From Acinetobacter lwoffii (GTDB lineage: Bacteria > Pseudomonadota > Gammaproteobacteria > Pseudomonadales > Moraxellaceae), in contig NZ_DCLL01000049.1 of assembly GCF_002321025.1 (NCBI RefSeq), positions 1-58,662 on the forward strand: a stretch of DNA of 58,662 nt, given 5' to 3'. Below are positions 6,695 to 15,227 of the stretch, piece by piece. A program made the position numbers and the translations under genes. The notes under the pieces were generated by a model. The model saw only the letters and a list, made by a program, of their open reading frames with translations. It searched no databases and had not been told where the DNA came from. How positions within the stretch are numbered: position 1 is the first letter of the stretch; each line of letters opens with the position of its first letter.

Positions 6695-9313
6695 TTAAGC
6701 CACATTCCCTTCCAAAAAGTCCTGTGCAAAGCGTTGCAATACACCACCCGCTTCATACACATGCACTTCTTCTTCAGTATCTAAACGGCAAGTCACAGGC
6801 ACTTCAATAATCTGGTTCTTACCATCATCGGTTGAACGCTCAATCACTAAAGTTAAAGTCGAACGTGGCGCGATATTACCAATCACGCTATACAGCTCAG
6901 TACCATCAAGACCTAAAGTCTTACGATCTGTACCCGGTTTAAACTCAAGCGGCAACACCCCCATACCGACCAGATTGGTACGGTGAATACGCTCAAAACC
7001 TTCTGCCACAATCGCTTCAACACCTGCCAGACGAACACCTTTCGCCGCCCAGTCACGACTCGAACCCTGACCGTAATCCTTACCGGCAATAATGATCAAC
7101 GGCTGTTTACGGTTCATGTAGATTTCAATCGCTTCCCACATCCGCATCACTTCGCCTTCCGGCTCCACACGCGCTTTCGAACCCTGTTTGATCGTGCCGT
7201 CAGAACGCACCACCATTTCATTAAACAGTTTCGGGTTGGCAAAAGTCGCACGTTGCGTCGTGAGGTGATCACCGCGATGCGTTGCATAAGAGTTAAAGTC
7301 TTCCTCAGGCACACCCATTTTTTTCAGGTATTCACCTGAAGCACTGTCGAGCACAATGGCATTCGATGGTGATAAATGATCAGTGGTGATGTTATCGCCC
7401 AAGATCGCCAGCGGACGCATATTTGACAAGGTACGCGGTGCAGCCAAAGCCCCTTCCCAATACGGCGGACGGCGAATATACGTACTTTGCGGACGCCAGT
7501 CATACAACGGACTTGTTGCTTTTTCATTCACACCCAAGTCGAACATCGGAATATAGATTTTTTTGAATTGTTCTGGTTTTACAGCAACTTTCACCAGCGC
7601 ATCAATTTCTTCATCCGATGGCCAGATATCTTTTAGATAAATCGGATTGCCGTCTTTGTCTGTACCTAAAGCATCTTTTTCGATGTCAAAACGAATCGTA
7701 CCGGCAATTGCATACGCCACCACTAAAGGCGGTGAAGCCAAGAATGCCTGCTTCGCATATGGATGAATACGCCCATCGAAGTTACGGTTGCCCGAAAGCA
7801 CCGCTGTTGCATACAGATCACGGTCGATAATTTCCTGCTGAATCTTTGGATCTAATGCGCCCGACATGCCGTTACAGGTCGTGCATGCATAGGCCACGAT
7901 ACCAAAGCCCAGTTTTTCTAAATCTTTAAGTACGCCTGCTTCTTCCAAATACAAAGCAGCCGCTTTAGAACCCGGTGCAAAAGAAGATTTCACCCAAGGC
8001 TTACGGACTAAACCGAGTTCATTGGCCTTACGCGCCAGCAAACCTGCCGCCACGGTATTTCGCGGGTTTGAGGTATTGGTACAAGACGTAATCGCCGCGA
8101 TAATCACCGCGCCATCTGGCATTAAGCCTTCAGCTTCTTGCGCACGTGCAGCATCTAGATTGCCTGCAATGCCTTTTTCTTTTAAGTCAGATGTCGATAC
8201 ACGAGCATGTGGATTGGATGGGCCAGCAATGTTACGGGTTACTGTTGAAAGATCAAAACGCAATACACGTGGATATTCTGCCTGAGTCATATCCGATGCC
8301 CACAGACCAATCTCTTTGGCATAAGTTTCAACCAGTTTGACTTGCTCAGGCTCACGGCCGGTCAAGGTCAGATAATCAATCGTGTTCTGATCGATATAGA
8401 ACATCGCAGCCGTTGCGCCATATTCAGGGGTCATGTTGGAAATCGTGGCACGATCACCCACTGACATGCTGTCTGCACCTTCACCGAAGAATTCTAAGTA
8501 TGCCCCGACCACACGTTCTTTACGCAGGAATTCTGTCAGTGCGAGCACAATATCGGTTGCGGTAATGCCCGGCTGACGCTGACCAACAAACTCCACCCCA
8601 ATAATATCTGGCAGACGCATCCAAGACGCACGCCCCAGCATCACGTTTTCGGCTTCGAGTCCACCAACACCAATCGAGATCACGCCAAGCGCATCAGTAT
8701 GTGGGGTATGTGAATCTGTACCGACACAGGTATCTGGGAATGCCAGGCCATCACGGTTTTGAATTACCGGAGACATTTTCTCCAGGTTGATCTGGTGCAT
8801 GATGCCATTACCGGCAGGAATCACATCGACATTTTCAAACGCGGTTTTGGTCCATTCAATAAAATGAAAACGGTCTTCATTACGACGGTCTTCAATGGCA
8901 CGGTTTTTCTCAAAAGCATCCGGATCAAAACCACCAAATTCCACTGCCAATGAATGATCGACAATCAGCTGGGTCGGTACCACTGGATTGACTTTAGCCG
9001 GGTCACCGCCCTGTTCTGCAATTGCATCACGTAAGCCGGCAAGATCGACCAAAGCCGTTTGTCCCAAGATGTCGTGACAGACCACACGTGCCGGATACCA
9101 TGGAAAATCATGTTCCTGTTTACGCTCAATCAGCTGTCGCAAAGACTGTTCTAAAATGGCAGGATCACAACGACGAACCAGCTGCTCAGCAAGCACTTTG
9201 GAGGTATAAGGAAGTTTGGCATATGCGCCTGGCTGAATATCTTCTACGGCCTGACGCACGTCATAATATTCCAGCTGGGTGGATTGCAGCGGTTTACGGT
9301 AGTTGTTGTTCAT
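6695..9313 (-). CDS. acnD: Fe/S-dependent 2-methylisocitrate dehydratase / aconitase AcnD
   Basis: An 872-residue aconitase-superfamily enzyme. AcnD dehydrates 2-methylcitrate in the 2-methylcitrate cycle of propionate breakdown and can have aconitase activity. The [4Fe-4S] ligands are Cys411 in TSCTNTS and Cys477 and Cys480 in the CTTC motif. The swivel domain contains DYGQGSSRDWAAKG. The N-terminus MNNNYRKPLQ and the segments STYIRRPPYWEGAL and LSPSNAI are AcnD-like rather than AcnA-like. I start at the ATG at 9313, which has AGG eight bases upstream; the longer frame to 9415 adds 34 unrelated residues. prpB, prpC, prpF and a GntR regulator are absent nearby, so the gene stands apart from the usual prp cluster. 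AcnA remains an alternative name. Confidence 0.85.
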   Translation of the reverse strand: MNNNYRKPLQSTQLEYYDVRQAVEDIQPGAYAKLPYTSKVLAEQLVRRCDPAILEQSLRQLIERKQEHDFPWYPARVVCHDILGQTALVDLAGLRDAIAEQGGDPAKVNPVVPTQLIVDHSLAVEFGGFDPDAFEKNRAIEDRRNEDRFHFIEWTKTAFENVDVIPAGNGIMHQINLEKMSPVIQNRDGLAFPDTCVGTDSHTPHTDALGVISIGVGGLEAENVMLGRASWMRLPDIIGVEFVGQRQPGITATDIVLALTEFLRKERVVGAYLEFFGEGADSMSVGDRATISNMTPEYGATAAMFYIDQNTIDYLTLTGREPEQVKLVETYAKEIGLWASDMTQAEYPRVLRFDLSTVTRNIAGPSNPHARVSTSDLKEKGIAGNLDAARAQEAEGLMPDGAVIIAAITSCTNTSNPRNTVAAGLLARKANELGLVRKPWVKSSFAPGSKAAALYLEEAGVLKDLEKLGFGIVAYACTTCNGMSGALDPKIQQEIIDRDLYATAVLSGNRNFDGRIHPYAKQAFLASPPLVVAYAIAGTIRFDIEKDALGTDKDGNPIYLKDIWPSDEEIDALVKVAVKPEQFKKIYIPMFDLGVNEKATSPLYDWRPQSTYIRRPPYWEGALAAPRTLSNMRPLAILGDNITTDHLSPSNAIVLDSASGEYLKKMGVPEEDFNSYATHRGDHLTTQRATFANPKLFNEMVVRSDGTIKQGSKARVEPEGEVMRMWEAIEIYMNRKQPLIIIAGKDYGQGSSRDWAAKGVRLAGVEAIVAEGFERIHRTNLVGMGVLPLEFKPGTDRKTLGLDGTELYSVIGNIAPRSTLTLVIERSTDDGKNQIIEVPVTCRLDTEEEVHVYEAGGVLQRFAQDFLEGNVA

Positions 9314-9826
9314 AGCTTGCCTGCCCTCGTTTATTACTCTTTTTTGCACATCAAAATTTATTGATGACTTGTTTTTAATCAAGGCATTGTACGCTGCCGA
9401 AAGTCCATTTCCCAAATCTTATAATTTTCAATAGTTTAATTATAGAAATCGGTCTATTTTAATAAATTTGTTATCTGGCCTTTAGAATTTTTGCTTTAAA
9501 GCGGTCTTTTGCTAAAAAAATCTGAATAATTCGCCTTATTCTTTAGTCTTATGTTGCAAAATATTTCTCTAAATTTTTATTTTATTATTAATATAAACCA
9601 CTAATATCATTAATAAATAATTAATTTTATTTGCATTTTCCCCAAAGATAAAAAAATATAGTCTCTCTGGTTTTCCTAGGCCTGTCCTGCCGCCGCATTT
9701 AGCAAAATTTCAATCCCCTAATTTGGGATAGCAGATTTTTTAAAACTATCAGAAGCTCAGTGTGACGCATGTCACATTCTTCGCAATCCTCACATTAAAA
9801 CAATAACCATAACAGGCAGAACTGAA
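9314..9826. other. Divergent promoter region between acnD and the multicopper oxidase gene
   Basis: This 513-base AT-rich spacer separates two divergently transcribed genes. It must hold both promoters, but no clear -35/-10 pair stands out on either strand; a TATAAT occurs on the minus strand near 9440. The only conspicuous element is the 16-base palindrome at 9761-9776. Confidence 0.5.
9761..9776. promoter_or_regulatory. Crp/Vfr-type palindromic site upstream of the multicopper oxidase
   Basis: The sequence TGTGA, six bases, TCACA is an exact match to the Crp core consensus. It is a perfect inverted repeat (TGTGAC GCAT GTCACA). It ends 50 bases before the oxidase ATG. Acinetobacter encodes a Crp/Vfr-type regulator, so binding is plausible; a copper-responsive regulator is an alternative. 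Confidence 0.5.
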
Positions 9827-11959
9827 ATGTTGAAAATCGCAATATTCGGAGCTATAGCCGCCATTTTGACGTTCTTAGCTCGCGGTTGGGATGGAACAAA
9901 AAATCCATCACCACCGTCCAATCCATCTAACCCGTCCCAACCTTCTCATCCCTCACACCCCATACCTCCACCCAAACCCTCACATCCCGTTCCGACAACA
10001 TCAGACAGCTTGATTAGCAACCCACCCCTGTTACCAAAAAGTGCCAAGGGCAAATATGAGCTGATCGTGGCTTATAAAACCAGCAAGCTCTATAACCCCA
10101 GAAACGGCTCATGGGATCAGGTGCTGCTGAGAGGCTATTTAACCAAACCCGGTTTATTTGATAAGAAAAAAACTGGTGAATATGTTGAGGATCAATTGGT
10201 CGGGCCACAGATTCGGGTCAAACAGGGTGAAACCATGGCACTTAACCTGAATAACCAGCTTCCACCCGAGTCAGAAACAACTTGTCCAACGCATGTTGAG
10301 AATGTAAATGAACCACATTGCTTTAATACCACCAACCTACATACCCATGGCTTCTGGGTCAGTCCTCAAGGCAATAGCGATAATGTCTTTTTGAAATTCA
10401 AACCTCAGGAAAAATTTGATTATCAGTTCAAAATGGAACCGAATCATCCCGCAGGGACTTACTGGTACCACGCCCATCTGCATGGCTCAACTGCTCTTCA
10501 GGTGTCAAATGGCATGGCCGGCCCATTGATTGTTGAAGGTTCAAGAACACCAAAAGTCAAAAATGGCAAAGTCACCTCAACTGGAGATATGGATATTTTA
10601 TGGAAAGAAAAAAACAGTTACCCCAACGAAAACATCCTGTTGTTCCAGCAAATCCAATATCGCTGTAGCAATCCCGATCCTAATGTCACATTCGCTGTTC
10701 CCAATAACTGTGAAGGCTTAGGCATAGGCATGCTGGAAAATTATAATGACCTCGCTGCATTTTCCTCTTGGGGCGACAATAACTACTACACCTCTATCAA
10801 TGGTAAAATTTTAGGTGAAATCAAAGCAGAACAGAATCAATTTAACCGCTGGCGCATGATTCATGGCGGTGTACGCGATACCATTGGTTTAATCATTAAG
10901 GAAATTCCTAACTCCAGTAAGTTTAGCGCAGAACAAACTATTAAAGCCTGTTCAGCCTATCAGGAGGCAGACAAGAAAGCTGAATTTGACAAGCTGAATA
11001 GCCTGAATGTGCATACCATCGCGCAAGATGGCTTAACCATGAATCATGTACAGACCAGAACCCTGTCCGTGTTCCATCCAGGCTATCGTCATGATGCAAT
11101 GGTTGCTTTTCCGACCACCAATAGATACTGCATTTTTGACACCAAATTGAATATCGATGATGAAATTAACGCGCCATTACCGAATATAGGTCCTCAAATT
11201 GCTCCAAATCATCGGTTCAATGCCCAACTGCTGGGATGGGTCAATGTAAAAGCAGCCAAGACCAAGCCTCAGACTGCTGCCCAGTTCCTGAAAGATCGGG
11301 CACAAAAAATTGGTTTAAGCAAAGACATTCAGACCCAGTTATCTCAGCTTAATCTTTCTGCGTTTAGTGATCATCCATCACTGATGACACCGGAAATTGA
11401 TAAAGTAGTTGCTGCCCGACCAAAACAATATAGTGCTTTTTCGCTCGGCCCCGACCCTAGAACTGGCATATTCAAATTTGGCTTCCGGCATAAAAAAGAT
11501 GGAGATACACTGAGTTTTGGAGATTTCTTTGATGGAGATGGTTCAGTAGATGGCGAATATGTCCGTCAGTTACAAGTTGGACAGACTGATGAATGGGAAC
11601 TGACCAGCGCTGGTTTTGGTGGTCATCCGTTCCATATTCATGTTAACCCGTTCCAGATTGTTAAAATTTTGAATCCTCAAGGTAAAGATGTCAGTGAGTC
11701 AGTAGCCCCAGAAGATCCGGTGAATCCAGTTCTGGATGATGTGCAATACCGTGGCATGAAAGGACAATTTAAGGACACGCTTTTTGTAAAACAAAACTAT
11801 ACCTATATTGTGCGCAGCCATTACAAGAAATTTGAAGGTGACTTCGTACAGCACTGCCATATCCTCGACCATGAAGATCAGGGCATGATGGAAACCGTAC
11901 GGGTCTGTGGAGGCAAATTCCCTTGTGATTCGCCATTACCGGCTAGCCATCACCACTAA
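9827..11959 (+). CDS. Multicopper oxidase with Pro/Ser/His-rich linker
   Basis: A 710-residue exported multicopper oxidase; such enzymes couple oxidation of Cu(I) or organic substrates to reduction of oxygen to water. All four copper-binding motifs are visible: HTHG (about residue 172), HAHLHG (about 215), HPFHIH (about 600) and HCHILDHE (about 676), the last also carrying the type 1 copper Cys. Residues 4-17 form a hydrophobic signal or anchor. Residues 24-57 are a low-complexity linker made largely of Pro, Ser, Asn and His. The protein ends SHHH. No copB, copper ATPase or two-component system is adjacent, so it differs from the usual copAB arrangement. A Crp-type palindrome lies upstream and an intrinsic terminator follows. 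The substrate cannot be read from sequence. Confidence 0.88.
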   Translation: MLKIAIFGAIAAILTFLARGWDGTKNPSPPSNPSNPSQPSHPSHPIPPPKPSHPVPTTSDSLISNPPLLPKSAKGKYELIVAYKTSKLYNPRNGSWDQVLLRGYLTKPGLFDKKKTGEYVEDQLVGPQIRVKQGETMALNLNNQLPPESETTCPTHVENVNEPHCFNTTNLHTHGFWVSPQGNSDNVFLKFKPQEKFDYQFKMEPNHPAGTYWYHAHLHGSTALQVSNGMAGPLIVEGSRTPKVKNGKVTSTGDMDILWKEKNSYPNENILLFQQIQYRCSNPDPNVTFAVPNNCEGLGIGMLENYNDLAAFSSWGDNNYYTSINGKILGEIKAEQNQFNRWRMIHGGVRDTIGLIIKEIPNSSKFSAEQTIKACSAYQEADKKAEFDKLNSLNVHTIAQDGLTMNHVQTRTLSVFHPGYRHDAMVAFPTTNRYCIFDTKLNIDDEINAPLPNIGPQIAPNHRFNAQLLGWVNVKAAKTKPQTAAQFLKDRAQKIGLSKDIQTQLSQLNLSAFSDHPSLMTPEIDKVVAARPKQYSAFSLGPDPRTGIFKFGFRHKKDGDTLSFGDFFDGDGSVDGEYVRQLQVGQTDEWELTSAGFGGHPFHIHVNPFQIVKILNPQGKDVSESVAPEDPVNPVLDDVQYRGMKGQFKDTLFVKQNYTYIVRSHYKKFEGDFVQHCHILDHEDQGMMETVRVCGGKFPCDSPLPASHHH

Positions 11960-11972
11960 AGACCTGCTCGCT

Positions 11973-12004
11973 AAAAGCCAATGATTTCGATTGTTGGCTT
12001 TTTT
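11973..12004 (+). terminator. Intrinsic terminator of the multicopper oxidase gene
   Basis: The stem AAGCCAA / TTGGCTT with an intervening loop is followed by six T, 14 bases past the stop codon. Confidence 0.85.
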
Positions 12005-12073
12005 GTTTGCCTCTATTTGATGCTTGCTGCACAATAACTGCATTGATTTATAGTATTCAAACCGGGGCTTATT

Positions 12074-12799
12074 ATGGCAGCGTCTCCTGCTTTTACATTG
12101 TTTAGTCTGAATGGTGTAGATGCACAAAAATTCCTTCAAGGTCAGGTGACTTTGAATACTGAAACTTTGGCGGAAAACCAGACACGCTATACTGCAATCT
12201 GCAGTCTGAAAGGCCGCATTCAATTTGGCTTATGGCTTAAAAAAATCAGTCCGGAAAGCTTTGAAATCGTGAGCACTGAAGATCAGTCCACGGAACTGGC
12301 CAATCATATTAAAAAATTTGGTGCCTTCTCAAAAATGAAACTGGAATTGGTCGGTCCAGTTTATCCAGTCATTAATGGGATTCATACTGACTTTGTGACG
12401 ACTGAAACCGATGTGACGATGTGGGAACAGCAAGCCATTGAATCAGGTCAGGCCTGGATTCAGGCTGCGACTGCCACCCTGTTTCAACCACAAGAATTAC
12501 GTTTGCATCAACGCGAAGGCATTCACTACGACAAGGGTTGCTACCTGGGTCAGGAAGTGATTGCGCGTTTATGGTTTAAAGCCAAGCCAAAACACTGGTT
12601 ACATCTGGTTCAAGGCACAGGTGCCGCGCCTGATGTTGCGACCAAATTGAGTAATGATGTTGAAATTGTCAATAGCATCGCGATTGAGGATGGTTATAAA
12701 GCGCTAGTCGTGGCAAAACCTGAAGCATTGACCGAGCTAGGTCTAGAAGTTCTGGAACTTCCTGAAGCCTTAAGTGGTGATGTGGCGCGTCCGCAATAA
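12074..12799 (+). CDS. ygfZ: Folate-binding protein YgfZ (GcvT-like)
   Basis: A 241-residue cytoplasmic protein of the YgfZ/IBA57 family, which uses tetrahydrofolate in the maturation or repair of certain Fe-S cluster proteins. The family signature K-G-C-Y-x-G-Q-E is present at about residues 155-162 (KGCYLGQEV), and the N-terminal FSLNGVDAQKFLQGQVT is typical. The length is shorter than E. coli YgfZ (about 326) but normal for Acinetobacter-type homologues. It follows the oxidase terminator, so it has its own promoter, and it converges on the next gene with a shared terminator. Confidence 0.88.
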   Translation: MAASPAFTLFSLNGVDAQKFLQGQVTLNTETLAENQTRYTAICSLKGRIQFGLWLKKISPESFEIVSTEDQSTELANHIKKFGAFSKMKLELVGPVYPVINGIHTDFVTTETDVTMWEQQAIESGQAWIQAATATLFQPQELRLHQREGIHYDKGCYLGQEVIARLWFKAKPKHWLHLVQGTGAAPDVATKLSNDVEIVNSIAIEDGYKALVVAKPEALTELGLEVLELPEALSGDVARPQ

Positions 12800-12815
12800 T
12801 GAGTGCTTAGCACAT

Positions 12816-12848
12816 AAAAAAAGCCAAGATGAAATTCTTGGCTTTTTT
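12816..12848. terminator. Bidirectional terminator between ygfZ and the 12852 gene
   Basis: The stem AAGCCAAGA / TCTTGGCTT with A- and T-runs on either side serves both converging genes. It nearly abuts the stop codon of the minus-strand gene. Confidence 0.85.
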
Positions 12849-12851
12849 GTT

Positions 12852-13280
12852 TTAAAAACCATGAAACAGCTTATTCATGTCTTTTACCACATAATCTTTG
12901 AAATGATAGGCTCGCGCATGTTTGGCATCAAACTTTGCCGTGAGTTCACCTTTTTGAAAGACATATACCCGGTCTTCCTGACTCATCAAAAACTCTGCAC
13001 CAAGTTTCATCAGCAGCGCATCAATCTTGTCTTCATCGGCAATCGATTCATCAGCATTGATTCTGTCATAGTGACGTTTAATGGTTTTGACAAACATGGT
13101 GAAATCCTGGGAGTCTGATTCAAACCGAGATTTAAACAGAGAAGTCGGCTGAAGCAAAGTAATCCTTTTGATATCTGCAGGATTGATCAGAAATCTGTCC
13201 GAATCATGCATCGATTTAATCGGTGTATTGTGCTTCGATGATTTGTATTTAGTGACAAATTGTATATTTACAAAGCACAA
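12852..13280 (-). CDS. Conserved hypothetical protein
   Basis: A soluble protein of up to 142 residues with no recognisable motif, signal peptide or membrane segment. It contains a predicted helical middle (FVKTIKRHYDRINADE) and a basic C-terminus. The start is uncertain. The longest frame starts with TTG at 13280, with AAGGA only two bases upstream. The first in-frame ATG is at 13211 and would give 119 residues, but it has no ribosome binding site. It lies between ygfZ (convergent) and a Sel1-repeat gene (divergent). I do not recognise the family. Confidence 0.55.
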   Translation of the reverse strand: MCFVNIQFVTKYKSSKHNTPIKSMHDSDRFLINPADIKRITLLQPTSLFKSRFESDSQDFTMFVKTIKRHYDRINADESIADEDKIDALLMKLGAEFLMSQEDRVYVFQKGELTAKFDAKHARAYHFKDYVVKDMNKLFHGF

Positions 13281-13360
13281 AATCCTTTTATGATGTAAGT
13301 GAAAATGATTAAAACCGCACCAAGGAATAAGGTGCCAGCAATAATAAGGTTATAGGAACC

Positions 13361-14158
13361 ATGAAAAAATTAGTACTCGCTACAGTTCTTGCCCTTTCTG
13401 GGCAATTCGCTCTGGCAAATACCGTAAAAGATCAAGTCGATCCCCAATTCCAAAAAGTTGAGGCCATGGTCAAAGCCAATAATTTTAAAGGTGCCTATGA
13501 CGCTTTAAATCAATTGGCCAGTCAGGGAAATGCCCAAGCTTTATATAACTTAGGCTATTTGACTCAAACCGGCCAAGGTACAACCAAGGACGAGAAAAAA
13601 GCCATTCAGCTCTATGAGCAGTCTGCCAGCAAAGGCTATCCGGTGGCCAATTATGTATTGGGTAAAAATTACGCGGCCGGCACACTCGGACTCAAACAGG
13701 ATTTGACCAAAGCCAAACAGCATCTGGAACGCGCTTCGGCAGCCAAGTTTGATGATGCCAGCATTGATCTGGCCATACTGCTGTTTTCTGAAAATACGGC
13801 AGCGTCAAATAAAGCCGGACTGCAAAAGCTACAACCGTTGATCAGCAAAGGCAATATGCAGGCCATTCATGCCAAAGCCTTATATGACATCAGCAGCGGT
13901 TTCAAAAATAAAGATGAAAAACCGATTCAGCAAGGTCTAAGCAGCATTCAGGAACTGGCCAAAAAAGGTTATATTCCGGCGCTGATGGCAGTGGGCAATA
14001 TGTTTGCCAATGGCAGTATTGTTCCGCAAAATCTGCCAGAAGCGAAGAAAATCTTTGCCGCACTGGCGCAGCAAAATGTTCCACAGGCCAAAGAGTCTTT
14101 GGCAGCAGTAGATAAAATGCTGGCTGAGCAGAAAAAAGCACCTGCGAAGAAAAGTTAA
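13361..14158 (+). CDS. Exported Sel1-repeat (TPR-like) protein
   Basis: A 265-residue protein with a clear signal peptide (Lys-Lys, hydrophobic core, cleavage after FALA at residue 19). At least three Sel1-like repeats follow, seen as GNAQALYNLGYL.., GYPVANYVLGKNY and GYIPALMAVGNMFANG. Sel1 repeats form alpha-solenoids that mediate protein contacts, often in the periplasm. The C-terminus is Lys/Ala-rich. The gene is monocistronic and is followed by an intrinsic terminator. Its partner protein cannot be inferred. Confidence 0.82.
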   Translation: MKKLVLATVLALSGQFALANTVKDQVDPQFQKVEAMVKANNFKGAYDALNQLASQGNAQALYNLGYLTQTGQGTTKDEKKAIQLYEQSASKGYPVANYVLGKNYAAGTLGLKQDLTKAKQHLERASAAKFDDASIDLAILLFSENTAASNKAGLQKLQPLISKGNMQAIHAKALYDISSGFKNKDEKPIQQGLSSIQELAKKGYIPALMAVGNMFANGSIVPQNLPEAKKIFAALAQQNVPQAKESLAAVDKMLAEQKKAPAKKS

Positions 14159-14181
14159 GTGAACCGATAAAACTCAAACAT

Positions 14182-14213
14182 AAAAAAGCCCCATGCAATT
14201 TGGGGCTTTTTTT
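14182..14213. terminator. Terminator after the Sel1-repeat gene
   Basis: The stem AAGCCCCA / TGGGGCTT is flanked by A-runs and T-runs. It can serve both the Sel1 gene and the converging AEC transporter gene. Confidence 0.85.
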
Positions 14214-14240
14214 GTGGTGGAGCATCCATCTTCTAAAAGA

Positions 14241-15167
14241 TTATCCCCACCACAAGGCAATTAAGCCACTGGTCACGATAAAACCGGCAATGGTACTCAT
14301 CAACAATGGCGTTAAAGTTCGATCATTCAGACCATACGCCTGTCCCAACATGCCAAAAATCGTCGGCATCGGCAAAGCTGCAATGAGCGTACCAGCATGG
14401 ACCATTTCCTGACTTAAATCAGTTAACTGGCTCAGTCCCAGATACATCAATAACGGCATCATGATATTGCTGGAAAATACCAGATAGAAACTTTGCAGAT
14501 TGACATATTTCAGACTCATTCCTACGATCCCGCCGCCAATGGCAAACAAGGCCAATGGTGAGGCCGTCTGACCAATCAAGGCGAAGACCTGATCGAGATA
14601 GACTGGAATTTTAATCTGGAAAACCGCACAGGCCATGCCGAGCATGACCCCCATAAATAAGGGATTCTTCAGCAAGGTCAGCAGTACACTTTTCAAAATG
14701 GCGCCAAGATTTGCCTGATGTTGTGTGCCCAGCGCAGCCATGACCAGCACCAGCGGAATCAGCAACACGCTTTCAATGATGACCACCAGAGAGGTATAGG
14801 TCATCGCCTGTTGCCCGATCAATAAGCTGAGCACAGCCGTACCAATCAATCCAGTATTTGACATTGCAGCGCCCAACGACAGCACTGCACTTTGCGAATG
14901 CGTATTCTGAAAATGACGGCGCATAATCCAGAAGCCGCTACCATAGAGCAGCAAGGTCACACTGCTATACACGGCAAAGTATTCAAAATACCAGATTTCA
15001 TGCAGGTCTTTGGAGGCAAGGGACTGAAAGAACAGCAAGGGCAAGGCCACTTTAATGACAAAAGCACCGACCGTCCCCACCTGCTCTTTGCTTAACACTT
15101 GACTCTTTACAGTCAGATAACCCAGTGCCAATAATAAAAATATGGGCACAATGACCGCAAAAATCAT
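14241..15167 (-). CDS. AEC family transporter (auxin efflux carrier type)
   Basis: A 308-residue inner-membrane protein with about ten hydrophobic helices in the two-bundle layout of the AEC family. Family features include ALPLLFFQSLAS near residue 40, a conserved NTGLIG in the first half and LIAALPMPTIFG in the second half. Bacterial members export or import organic acids such as malate; the substrate here is unknown. GAGGA lies a proper distance before the ATG. The gene shares strand with the Old Yellow Enzyme gene 60 bases upstream, so the two may be co-transcribed. Confidence 0.85.
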   Translation of the reverse strand: MIFAVIVPIFLLLALGYLTVKSQVLSKEQVGTVGAFVIKVALPLLFFQSLASKDLHEIWYFEYFAVYSSVTLLLYGSGFWIMRRHFQNTHSQSAVLSLGAAMSNTGLIGTAVLSLLIGQQAMTYTSLVVIIESVLLIPLVLVMAALGTQHQANLGAILKSVLLTLLKNPLFMGVMLGMACAVFQIKIPVYLDQVFALIGQTASPLALFAIGGGIVGMSLKYVNLQSFYLVFSSNIMMPLLMYLGLSQLTDLSQEMVHAGTLIAALPMPTIFGMLGQAYGLNDRTLTPLLMSTIAGFIVTSGLIALWWG

Positions 15168-15227
15168 AATGCAGTATCCTCTTGCCAGTGATATTCCATT
15201 ATAAGAATTTCTGAGACTAAAGCAGTG

